From Erysipelotrichaceae bacterium (GTDB lineage: Bacteria > Bacillota_I > Bacilli_A > Erysipelotrichales > Erysipelotrichaceae), in assembly GCA_024709285.1 (NCBI GenBank), contig JANJWY010000016.1:1-7249 (forward strand): a stretch of DNA of 7,249 nucleotides, given 5' to 3'. The position numbers were made by a program, and so were the translations under genes. Positions within the stretch are counted from its first letter, which is position 1. Each line of letters opens with the position of its first letter. A model generated the notes under the pieces. That model worked only from the letters and a program-made list of their open reading frames with translations, was not told the DNA's origin and made no database searches. Below are positions 1-5,707 of the stretch, piece after piece.

Positions 1-153
1 GTCATATCGACCAAAGTAACAATACTGATCGTATTGCTTGCCGGTCTGACGAATCAGGATTCCTTCGTCGATGTTTCTATTGTGTATGCGATGATGGGAT
101 TCATTACGACCGTTGCGGTATCCAAATACTTGGAGAAGGGAAAATTGTTCTGA
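1..153 (+). CDS. mrpF: Mrp/Mnh antiporter subunit F (MbhB-like), C-terminal part
   Basis: This is the last 50 codons of a small membrane protein; the start lies before the window. MrpF is one of the small hydrophobic subunits of the multisubunit Na+/H+ antiporter and corresponds to MbhB of membrane-bound hydrogenases. The visible part has two hydrophobic helices (about residues 7-16 and 27-42 of the fragment) joined by a short polar link with NQDSF. It ends in a family-like tail, YAMMGFITTVAVSKYLEKG, close to the usual MrpF ending of an alanine/glycine-rich helix followed by a charged end. The TGA stop shares its A with the mrpG start (TGATG), a sign of translational coupling. The identity rests on this tail plus the position directly before mrpG, where mrpF always lies in such operons. 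The conserved N-terminal part cannot be checked. Confidence 0.85.
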   Translation, partial: VISTKVTILIVLLAGLTNQDSFVDVSIVYAMMGFITTVAVSKYLEKGKLF

Positions 154-473
154 TGAGAGAAATAGTGAATATTGCCCTGGAAATAATCGCAATTCTGTTT
201 CTGCTTGGTGGCGCATTCTTTTTCCTGGTTGGCACTATGGGACTTATCCGTATGCCCGATGTTTTTTGTCGGATGCACGCGACGACCAAATGCGATACTT
301 TAGGTGCAGGGATGATCTTGGTAGGATTAATGATTTTCTATGGATTCTCAGTGATAACTTTGAAATTATTGCTTATTTTGATATTTATTTGGCTTACCAA
401 TCCAACGGCTGCGCATATTATTGCGAAGGCAGAGTATAAAAAAGAGTGGCTTACAAAGAAGGAGGAAGACTAG
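153..473 (+). CDS. mrpG: Mrp/Mnh antiporter subunit G (MbhC-like)
   Basis: A complete 106-residue protein of usual family length with three membrane helices (about residues 8-32, 50-64 and 66-82). It is a small structural subunit of the Mrp Na+/H+ antiporter, equivalent to MbhC. Family signatures are clear: LIRMPD at 31-36 and MHATTKCDTLGAG at 41-53 fit the usual pattern of G-L-I-R-x-P-D followed by RxHAxTKxDTLG. LTNPTAAHIIAKA at 81-93 matches the conserved end of the last helix. The ATG at 153 overlaps the mrpF stop by one base and has GGAGAAGGG (132-140) upstream. A charged tail (KKEWLTKKEED) follows the last helix; its coding bases GGAGGAAG (461-468) serve as the ribosome binding site of the next gene, which starts on the base after this stop. 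Cys39 and Cys47 lie in the cytoplasm-facing loop; nothing shows they bind a cofactor. Confidence 0.95.
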   Translation: MREIVNIALEIIAILFLLGGAFFFLVGTMGLIRMPDVFCRMHATTKCDTLGAGMILVGLMIFYGFSVITLKLLLILIFIWLTNPTAAHIIAKAEYKKEWLTKKEED

Positions 474-713
474 ATGCTATATCTAAACATTATTTTAGTC
501 ATCTTCCTGATTGTCTGCGCAATCGCAGTTCAACACACCAAAGACTTACTGGGAGCGGTCATTTTATTTGCGTCATATAGTTTGATCATGGCGGTACTAT
601 GGCTGTTGCTTCGGGCACCGGATATTGCTTTGACTGAAGCTGCCATCGGGGCTGGTGTCACAACGATGTTATTTATCGCCGTAATCAGTCGGACGGGGAG
701 GATGGAAAAATGA
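474..713 (+). CDS. DUF4040 / MbhD-like subunit (equals part of the MrpA C-terminus)
   Basis: A 79-residue hydrophobic protein with three helices (about residues 2-20, 25-46 and 56-72). It carries the DUF4040 signature APDIALTEAAIGAG at 48-61, with the acidic residues Asp50 and Glu55 in the membrane. In classical Mrp systems this domain is fused within the long C-terminus of MrpA. In archaeal Mbh, Mbx and Mbs complexes it is a separate subunit (MbhD), and it resembles NuoJ of complex I. The conserved membrane carboxylates of this subunit are thought to lie on the ion path between the antiporter-like subunits and the small Mrp subunits. Start: ATG directly after the mrpG TAG, with GGAGGAAG 5 bases upstream. 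The stop overlaps the next start as ATGA. Length is normal for a free-standing MbhD. The family call is firm; the specific ion role is from structural work on relatives. Confidence 0.92.
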   Translation: MLYLNIILVIFLIVCAIAVQHTKDLLGAVILFASYSLIMAVLWLLLRAPDIALTEAAIGAGVTTMLFIAVISRTGRMEK

Positions 714-1009
714 AAAAGGTTTTGTTTATTTTCGTCTTGACATTGCTCTTTATCATTTTGTCTTACAGCGTCATGCAGATGCCGGCATTGGGCAGTGTCA
801 ATAATCCGTCATATAATGCTACGACTCGTTACTACTTGGATAACAGCACAACAGAAGCCGGGGCTCAAAATGTCATTGCGGCCATCATCACGGATTATCG
901 GGCGTTTGACACACTTGGCGAAACAACCGTGCTATTTACTTCCATCGCGGCAGTACTGTCGGTATTAGCCTCCCTTGGACATCACAAGAAGGAGGAGAAT
1001 CATGGATGA
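710..1009 (+). CDS. MbhE-like subunit (equals the last domain of MrpA)
   Basis: A 99-residue protein with two membrane helices (about residues 4-22 and 71-89) separated by a polar outer segment of about 45 residues rich in Asn, Thr and Tyr. The conserved block NVIAAIITDYRAFDTLGETTVL (54-75) is the hallmark of MbhE and of the corresponding end of MrpA, where Asp67, Gly70 and Glu71 are nearly invariant. Together with the preceding gene it reproduces, as two separate proteins, what Bacillus-type MrpA carries as one tail. The start overlaps the previous stop by 4 bases (ATGA), with GGGGAG (695-700) as the binding site. The final HHKKEENHG tail overlaps mrpB by 8 bases; its Lys-Glu-Glu codons supply the GGAGGAG site for mrpB. 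The polar segment probably faces the outside, by inference from helix topology. Annotation pipelines often call such proteins hydrogenase subunit or hypothetical. Confidence 0.88.
   Translation: MKKVLFIFVLTLLFIILSYSVMQMPALGSVNNPSYNATTRYYLDNSTTEAGAQNVIAAIITDYRAFDTLGETTVLFTSIAAVLSVLASLGHHKKEENHG
991..997 (+). promoter_or_regulatory. Ribosome binding site that fixes the mrpB start
   Basis: GGAGGAG lies 4 bases before the ATG at 1002. The reading frame also opens at an upstream TTG (975), but that codon has no Shine-Dalgarno match and would add a charged DITRRRRI leader not typical of MnhB. The 1002 start gives the usual family N-terminus. Confidence 0.85.
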
Positions 1010-1433
1010 TTTAATCGTTAAGGTGATATCGCGCATTGTAATTCCGTTTATGATTGTCTATGGGATTTATATCATCCTCTTTGGCCATATTTCACCCGGT
1101 GGCGGCTTTTCCGGTGGAGCAATTTTAGGTGCTGCCATGGTTCTGTATACCTTGTCTTTCTCGGCTGATGTTGCGATGAAAAAGTTTCCGCACAGCGTTT
1201 CAATGAAACTGGAAAGCGGGGGTATCTGGTTGTATATATTTATTGGGCTTATTGGCATTTTTACGGCAGATAGCTTTTTGTCCAATCAGCAAGGCGGTTT
1301 CTATATTGGTAATGCCGGTGATTTGATCAGCGCCGGAATGATACCGATTCTGACTGTAGGTATCGGAATCAAGGTTGCCAGTACGATGATCACACTTTTC
1401 CATACGATCATTGAGGAGGAAGGCCATGAATGA
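1002..1433 (+). CDS. mrpB: Mrp/Mnh antiporter subunit B (MbhF-like)
   Basis: A 143-residue integral membrane protein with four helices (about residues 8-27, 36-55, 75-90 and 108-133). The MnhB signature FGHISPGGGFSGGA stands at 27-40. The family's C-terminal glycine/isoleucine-rich helix is also present (AGMIPILTVGIGIKVAS, 111-127). MrpB is a core subunit of the antiporter, equivalent to MbhF; in structures of relatives it sits among the small subunits that form the sodium path. The segment SNQQGGFYIGNAGDLIS (94-110) is the usual polar loop before the last helix. ATG 1002 is chosen over an upstream TTG because of GGAGGAG at 991-997. The gene overlaps mbhE-like upstream and mrpC downstream by 8 bases each. 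The EEEGHE tail encodes the mrpC ribosome binding site. Length and motifs are ordinary for the family. Confidence 0.95.
   Translation: MDDLIVKVISRIVIPFMIVYGIYIILFGHISPGGGFSGGAILGAAMVLYTLSFSADVAMKKFPHSVSMKLESGGIWLYIFIGLIGIFTADSFLSNQQGGFYIGNAGDLISAGMIPILTVGIGIKVASTMITLFHTIIEEEGHE
1413..1420 (+). promoter_or_regulatory. Ribosome binding site that fixes the mrpC start
   Basis: GAGGAGGA lies 5 bases before the ATG at 1426. An in-frame upstream start at 1411 would place the codon on top of this site and add only MRRKA, so 1426 is preferred. Confidence 0.85.
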
Positions 1434-1809
1434 GTTCTTGATCGACCTTGCGAATCATATCAATTATATTGCGGCCATAGCGCTATTTGTCATTGGTCTG
1501 TACACTGTATTGACTCACAGCAATCTGCTTAAAAAAGTTATTGGCATAAACATCATGGAGACAGCTGTGTTTTTATTCTTCGTGTCCATAGGTTTTGTCA
1601 ACAATGGTAATTCACCGATCATTGATTTAGGAGATTTGGGGAAAATCTATATTAATCCGGTGCCTTCCTCGCTCATATTAACCGGAATCGTCGTTGCGGT
1701 CAGTATTACGGCGTATTCATTGAGTCTGATCATTCGTTTGTATCAGGCGTACGGAACCATGGATCTCGATGAAATTTTGGCCATGCGCAGTGAGGTGAAT
1801 CATGATTAA
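1426..1809 (+). CDS. mrpC: Mrp/Mnh antiporter subunit C (NuoK/MbhG-like)
   Basis: A 127-residue protein with three membrane helices (about residues 12-30, 37-57 and 82-104), homologous to NuoK of complex I and MbhG of hydrogenases. The helix-2 motif NLLKKVIGINIMETAVFLF (33-51) keeps the conserved glutamate (Glu45) that in NuoK lies on the proton path. The helix-3 motif NPVPSSLILTGIVVAVSITA (77-96) corresponds to the widely seen DPLPQALVLTAIVI form. Here Asp is replaced by Asn and Gln-Ala by Ser-Ser, a variation also compatible with anaerobe versions. The C-terminal GTMDLDEI (110-117) is likewise a family ending. The start at 1426 overlaps mrpB by 8 bases and the end overlaps mrpD by 8 bases, continuing the coupled layout. 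It is slightly longer than the usual 110-115 residues because of the NSPIIDLGDLGKIYI loop between helices 2 and 3 and the tail. Confidence 0.95.
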   Translation: MNEFLIDLANHINYIAAIALFVIGLYTVLTHSNLLKKVIGINIMETAVFLFFVSIGFVNNGNSPIIDLGDLGKIYINPVPSSLILTGIVVAVSITAYSLSLIIRLYQAYGTMDLDEILAMRSEVNHD

Positions 1810-3286
1810 ACATATTCCTATCTTAGTGCAAGTGTCATTGTTGGCTTTGGCTGTGCTGCTCCCACTGTTGAAAAAAAACAAGGCGGCTAAGAGCAAACTG
1901 TTAACAGTACTGCTGTTGGCAGTGTCAGTTGCTTTTTTACTGGTATCTTTGATCGACGTCCAACAAAACGGTGCGTTTGTTTATAACTTCGGAAATTATG
2001 AAAGTTTTATCGGAATACAGTATTCTATCAATGCATTCTCAACTTTTATGTCATTTTTCGTAATTACTCTTGCACTGATCATCATGATCTTCTCAACCAA
2101 GGATATCGATCATGAAATTGCTCAAAGCAGTATCAGTCAGTACTATACACTCGTCCTCATTCTTCTGTTTTCCATGGTCGGTATGATTTACACCAATGAC
2201 TTATTTAATATGTACGTCTTCATGGAAATTTTATCCCTTACTTCCTGTGCGATCATTTCCATCAAAAGTAAAAAAGAAAATTACCTTGCGGCACTTCGCT
2301 ATCTCGTTTTAAACACGATCGGTTCGCTATCCGTGTTGTTTGGCATTGCTTTGTTGTATATGGTCAGCGGACACTTGAATATGACGATGATGAACCAAAG
2401 CATTACTATGATTTGGCAGCTTTACCCGACCAATATCCTTATTGCTTCAGGGTTCATGCTCACGGGATTTGCGATCAAGGCTGCGGTATTTCCTTTGCAT
2501 ATCTGGCTGCCGGATGCTCATTCCAATGCTCCGACACCTTCGAGTGCTTTGCTTTCCAGTCTGGTCGTAAAAATCTATGTGTTTGCGGTATATAAACTGC
2601 TGTTTGATGTATTAGGCAGAAACATCGTCATATCATTGGGGATTCCGACGGTGATTACCGTATTTGCGGCAGCGGGCATGCTGTTTGGCTCAATTTTTGC
2701 TATCGGACAGAAAGATATCAAGCGCATGCTGGCTTACTCCAGCGTAGCTCAGATCGGGTATATATTCTTAGGACTGTCACTAATGACAGAAGCCGGATTG
2801 GCAGCCGGGTTGTTTCATGTGGTTTCTCATGGTCTGATGAAGACAGCACTCTTTCTTAGTGCCGGTTCTATAATCTATTATCGCAATAAGCGGGATATAC
2901 GTGATCTGGATGGTATCGGTATTGAGATGCCTGTGACCATGGTCGTCTTTGCGATTGCTGCGTTGGGCATGATCGGAATTCCGGGTACTAACGGATTTAT
3001 GAGCAAACTGTATCTGTCGTTTGCGGTATTGGGTGCCGGTCAGCCGCTGCTTTTGGGAGTAATCCTATTGAGCAGTTATCTCAATGCGGTTTATTACCTT
3101 CCAATCATTATTTCGGCATTTTTGAAAGAACCGAAAAGCAAGAATGTTACCATGCAAGTGGAAATACTGCCGTTTCCGATGTTGTTTTCACTGGTAACGA
3201 TCGGGTTCTTGTGTTTACTGACCGGATTCTATCCGACTTTGGTCATGAATTTCATTACTCAAGCCGTAAATCTGTTTCTTTCATGA
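1802..3286 (+). CDS. mrpD: Mrp/Mnh antiporter subunit D (MbhH, NuoN/M-like proton channel subunit)
   Basis: A 494-residue, about 14-helix protein of the proton-conducting antiporter family (PF00361 type), normal length for MrpD. It moves protons, coupled to Na+ exchange or electron transfer in the parent complex. All key residues are present. Glu142 in FMEILSL is the TM5 acid. Lys226 lies in GFAIKAAVFPLHIWLPDAH on broken helix 7. Lys257 is on TM8. His343 and Lys347 are in HVVSHGLMKTALF on TM11, and Lys402 in GFMSK is on broken helix 12. NAPTPSSALLSS (242-253) and KRMLAYSSVAQIGY (307-320) are further family blocks. The ATG at 1802 overlaps mrpC by 8 bases, with GAGGTGA (1792-1798) upstream. 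This gene ends the tightly coupled group: the next start is 115 bases away and no terminator is seen between, so read-through is likely. No broken motifs or unusual composition were seen. Confidence 0.95.
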   Translation: MIKHIPILVQVSLLALAVLLPLLKKNKAAKSKLLTVLLLAVSVAFLLVSLIDVQQNGAFVYNFGNYESFIGIQYSINAFSTFMSFFVITLALIIMIFSTKDIDHEIAQSSISQYYTLVLILLFSMVGMIYTNDLFNMYVFMEILSLTSCAIISIKSKKENYLAALRYLVLNTIGSLSVLFGIALLYMVSGHLNMTMMNQSITMIWQLYPTNILIASGFMLTGFAIKAAVFPLHIWLPDAHSNAPTPSSALLSSLVVKIYVFAVYKLLFDVLGRNIVISLGIPTVITVFAAAGMLFGSIFAIGQKDIKRMLAYSSVAQIGYIFLGLSLMTEAGLAAGLFHVVSHGLMKTALFLSAGSIIYYRNKRDIRDLDGIGIEMPVTMVVFAIAALGMIGIPGTNGFMSKLYLSFAVLGAGQPLLLGVILLSSYLNAVYYLPIIISAFLKEPKSKNVTMQVEILPFPMLFSLVTIGFLCLLTGFYPTLVMNFITQAVNLFLS

Positions 3287-3306
3287 TGAAATTAGCATTA
3301 GGTAAC

Positions 3307-3335
3307 TTGTAATTTGTGAATTTTTATCATATAAT
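3307..3335 (+). promoter_or_regulatory. Probable sigma-A promoter for the first NuoL/MrpD-like paralog
   Basis: A perfect -10 TATAAT (3330-3335) stands 17 bases after TTGTAA (3307-3312), a 4-of-6 match to TTGACA. Transcription would start near 3342 and give a leader of about 60 bases with a GGAGG site at 3393-3397. It lies in the only sizeable gap between mrpD and the next gene, in AT-rich sequence. By inference it is an internal promoter that adds to read-through from the mrp genes, since no terminator is visible after mrpD. Confidence 0.6.
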
Positions 3336-3355
3336 CATAATCGGAAGGAATCCTT

Positions 3356-3373
3356 TTGTTAATATTATAACAA
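3356..3373. promoter_or_regulatory. Candidate Rex (NADH/NAD+ sensing) operator
   Basis: TTGTTAATATTATAACAA is an 18-base inverted repeat. It fits the clostridial Rex consensus TTGTTAA-N4-TTAACAA at 13 of 14 defined positions; the single mismatch is the first base of the right half (A for T). It lies about 15 bases beyond the predicted transcription start and 28 bases before the ATG of the 724-residue gene, a position suited to a repressor roadblock. An isolated TTGTGAA (3314-3320), the other common Rex half-site form, sits in the promoter spacer but lacks a partner. The match is seen directly; the regulator assignment is inference from established Rex sites in Bacillota. Confidence 0.5.
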
Positions 3374-3401
3374 GATTGATTCTCTTGATAGCGGAGGACT
3401 C

Positions 3402-5576
3402 ATGATCAATTCGAGCCGTCAGAAAACAGGAAAACCAATCGAAGACAATTTGTTTTCGAAGTTCAATATCTTTTCATTCAACTCCATAACCGTGATGATC
3501 ATCACGGTTTTAATCTTAGGGTATTTCATCGTATTGACTCAGTCCAATATTGGTTTGTCCATTTTGGGATTCAAGATGGTCTTATTGGAAAAACTGATTA
3601 AAATCGTTGTTGATATCAAAGAACTTCCATTGCTTGTCATCGCCGTACCGCTGATTGGCGGGGTGTTTGAATTGCTGGGCGGTCGCAAGTCGGATGATAC
3701 CCGTGATGTCACCGTCGTTTATACGACATTTATTACCCTCGTTTTGGTTTTGGCTATGTACCCTCATGCACTTGACGGGACGCTGACCTATTCACTCAAT
3801 CAATTGCTGGGATTCGGATTCTCGTTTAAAGTCGATATGCTTTCATTGACTTTGGCTATGACAACATCGATCTTATGGTTGCCGGTCATGATTTATTCAC
3901 ACAAATATATGTTGCATGAAAATCATCGCAACCGTTTTTATTTCTTTATGTCCGTGACTTTCAGTGCGATACTGGGTACCGTGATGGCCGGTGATTTATT
4001 TACGATGTTTATGTTTTTTGAAATCATGACGTTCAGTTCTTACATGCTGGTTTCTCATGGTGAAACCAAAGAATCTCTCAAAGCCGGATACAGTTATCTG
4101 TATATCGGGGTTATGGGCGGTTTGGCGATATTGCTGGGCATGATATTGGTTATGGTATATACGGGGACTCTCTCTTTTGTACCGATGGCCGATCGGCTAA
4201 TCAACATGGGAAGCATGCGCTATCTGATTTTCGGCTTGATTATGTTTGGCTTTGCAATAAAGGCCGGAATGGCTCCGGTTCATGTGTGGCTGCCGAAAGC
4301 GCATCCGGTCGCACCGACTCCGGCGAGTGCATTACTATCGGGAATCATGATAAAAATCGGTGCCTATGGGATTTTACGGGTAGCAACGACGTATTTATTT
4401 CCGGCTTCCTTTCAAATCACGGATTATAAAGATGTCTTGTGGAGTGTTTCCAAATCGTTTGGTTCCGGATTGATTTGGCTGGGGATCATCACGATGGCTA
4501 TCGGTGTGTTTATGGCACTGCAGCAATCCAATATCAAGCGGATGCTTGCCTATCACAGCGTTTCTCAAATGGGTTATATCGTGTTAGGAATCGGTGTTGC
4601 AGTATATCTTGGATATAAAGGTGCGATGGGTTATACCGGAGCTATGTATCATATTATTAATCATGCATTGTTTAAATCGCTGTTGTTTATGGTTGCCGGT
4701 GTCGTCTTTCTGTATGCCCATGAGTTGGATATGTATAAGCTAGGCGGGTTGTGGAAACGTCTGCCGTTTACAGCGCTGGTCTGTCTGATTGCGGTGTTTG
4801 GGATTACCGGGATGCCAGGATTCAACGGGTTTATCAGTAAGTCGATTCTGCATCATGCCATTATAGAGGCGTATCAGTATGGAGCACCTTCCTTCAAGGT
4901 TGCGGAAATCATTTTCAATATCATCAGTGCCGGAACGGTATGTTCCTTCTTGAAACTCTTTGGCTTTGTTTTCTTAGGTAAGGAAAAGGGATCAAATTAT
5001 TCCAAGACGACGTTTAAAACGATGGAAATGGCGATGGCCGGAATTGCTCTACTGATCATTGTCATCGGTTTGCGTCCGGATTACTTGCTCAACACATTCA
5101 TACTGCCAGCGGTAAGAGCAGTTACCTATGATCCGGCTTTTATTGATAAGTATGTTGTCGGTTTAAAATACTTCACACCTTCTGCTTTGACAGAGATGGT
5201 GGGCATCTATGCGTTAGGTACGGTCATGTTTATCACCGGTGTCAAATTTCATTTGTTCCACATTCACTTTCCGCAGTGGATGAGTATCGAATATCTTCTG
5301 TTCTATCCGATCAATAAAGTTTTGCAGTGGTATTGCTATTTGCTGGGCAACTGTAAAACCGATGCGGATGTAATTTCAAAGAGTTCCGGATTTGTAAATC
5401 CGTTCAGTGAAGATGGCGCGATCGATCATCCTCGACCGCTCAGCTTTATGAATCGTCTGGTTATGACGGCGGATTTATTTACCAGCCGATATGAGAATGC
5501 GCTCATCAAAGGGGATGTGCTCATTTATACGGTCATTGTGACAGTGGCATTGATTGCGCTGATAGTGTTTGTTTGA
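3402..5576 (+). CDS. NuoL/MrpD-family ion-translocating membrane subunit, 724 aa, with N- and C-terminal extensions
   Basis: A large antiporter-like subunit (PF00361 type) that would move H+ or Na+ across the membrane within the same complex as the mrp products. The core keeps every functional residue: Glu207 (FFEIMTF, TM5), Lys287 (FAIKAGMAPVHVWLPKAH, helix 7), Lys318 (TM8), His421 and Lys425 (IINHALFKSLLF, TM11) and Lys480 (GFISK, helix 12). At 724 residues it is about 200 longer than MrpD. There is an extra N-terminal helix (about 29-46) after a polar leader. There is also a C-terminal extension: a helix at about 596-616, an amphipathic then polar stretch of about 85 residues, and a final helix at 704-724. 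That arrangement resembles the lateral-helix end of NuoL or MbhI. ATG 3402 has GGAGG 4 bases upstream. It has its own probable promoter and a terminator after it. A close paralog follows. It could equally be labelled MrpA-like or MbxH'-like; the exact subfamily cannot be settled by eye. Confidence 0.9.
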   Translation: MINSSRQKTGKPIEDNLFSKFNIFSFNSITVMIITVLILGYFIVLTQSNIGLSILGFKMVLLEKLIKIVVDIKELPLLVIAVPLIGGVFELLGGRKSDDTRDVTVVYTTFITLVLVLAMYPHALDGTLTYSLNQLLGFGFSFKVDMLSLTLAMTTSILWLPVMIYSHKYMLHENHRNRFYFFMSVTFSAILGTVMAGDLFTMFMFFEIMTFSSYMLVSHGETKESLKAGYSYLYIGVMGGLAILLGMILVMVYTGTLSFVPMADRLINMGSMRYLIFGLIMFGFAIKAGMAPVHVWLPKAHPVAPTPASALLSGIMIKIGAYGILRVATTYLFPASFQITDYKDVLWSVSKSFGSGLIWLGIITMAIGVFMALQQSNIKRMLAYHSVSQMGYIVLGIGVAVYLGYKGAMGYTGAMYHIINHALFKSLLFMVAGVVFLYAHELDMYKLGGLWKRLPFTALVCLIAVFGITGMPGFNGFISKSILHHAIIEAYQYGAPSFKVAEIIFNIISAGTVCSFLKLFGFVFLGKEKGSNYSKTTFKTMEMAMAGIALLIIVIGLRPDYLLNTFILPAVRAVTYDPAFIDKYVVGLKYFTPSALTEMVGIYALGTVMFITGVKFHLFHIHFPQWMSIEYLLFYPINKVLQWYCYLLGNCKTDADVISKSSGFVNPFSEDGAIDHPRPLSFMNRLVMTADLFTSRYENALIKGDVLIYTVIVTVALIALIVFV
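3488..3509. repeat. Perfect 22-base palindrome inside the start of the 724-aa gene
   Basis: AACCGTGATGA is followed immediately by its exact reverse complement TCATCACGGTT. It encodes the N-terminal hydrophobic helix (residues 30-36 lie within it). As RNA it could form a 9-base-pair stem with a GATC loop, followed by UUUU (3508-3511). Its function is unknown; it may be an attenuator-like hairpin, a protein site, or a coincidence of codon choice. Confidence 0.6.
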
Positions 5577-5585
5577 TTAATATGC

Positions 5586-5612
5586 AAGCTGGTGGTGAAC
5601 ATCAGCTTTTTT
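5586..5612 (+). terminator. Rho-independent terminator after the 724-aa gene
   Basis: AAGCTGGTG (5586-5594), loop GTGAA, then CATCAGCTT (5600-5608) form a 9-pair stem with one G-U pair. The T run extends to 5612. It begins 10 bases after the stop codon and separates this gene from the next paralog, which has its own promoter. Confidence 0.75.
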
Positions 5613-5635
5613 CTGAACGAACGAAAATAGGCCAT

Positions 5636-5650
5636 AATCACATTGTGTTT
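5636..5650. repeat. Short inverted repeat next to the -35 of the second paralog
   Basis: AATCACA-T-TGTGTTT pairs at 6 of 7 positions around base 5643 and ends two bases before the TTGACA box. Its placement is that of an operator, but no regulator can be named from it: it does not match Rex in spacing or orientation. Confidence 0.3.
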
Positions 5651-5651
5651 C

Positions 5652-5681
5652 TTGACAGTAGTCGTGCAGACAAGTTAAGAT
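5652..5681 (+). promoter_or_regulatory. Probable sigma-A promoter for the second NuoL/MrpD-like paralog
   Basis: A perfect -35 TTGACA (5652-5657) is followed after 18 bases by TAAGAT (5676-5681), a 4-of-6 match to TATAAT. The predicted leader is about 20 bases and includes GAAAGG (5695-5700), 7 bases before the ATG. A terminator lies just upstream, which supports a separate transcript starting here. The weak -10 suggests moderate strength or an activator. Confidence 0.6.
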
Positions 5682-5707
5682 AGATTTACTTATTGAAAGG
5701 TTTTATT

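Noticed and set aside
113..439. Plus-strand open frame of 108 codons over mrpF and mrpG
   Set aside because: It lies in another frame across the well-supported mrpG gene, has a low-complexity, non-membrane composition and no family likeness.
2413..2595. Plus-strand open frame of 60 codons inside mrpD
   Set aside because: It is an alternative frame across the conserved helix 7-8 region of mrpD, with no start site of its own.
3279..3291. TTTCAT-G-ATGAAA palindrome at the mrpD stop codon as a terminator
   Set aside because: The stem is six AT-rich pairs with almost no loop and no T run follows, so it is not a convincing terminator.
3314..3331. TTGTGAA-N4 followed by TATCATA as a second full Rex site
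   Set aside because: Only the left half fits; the right half matches the consensus poorly, so it is at most a half-site.
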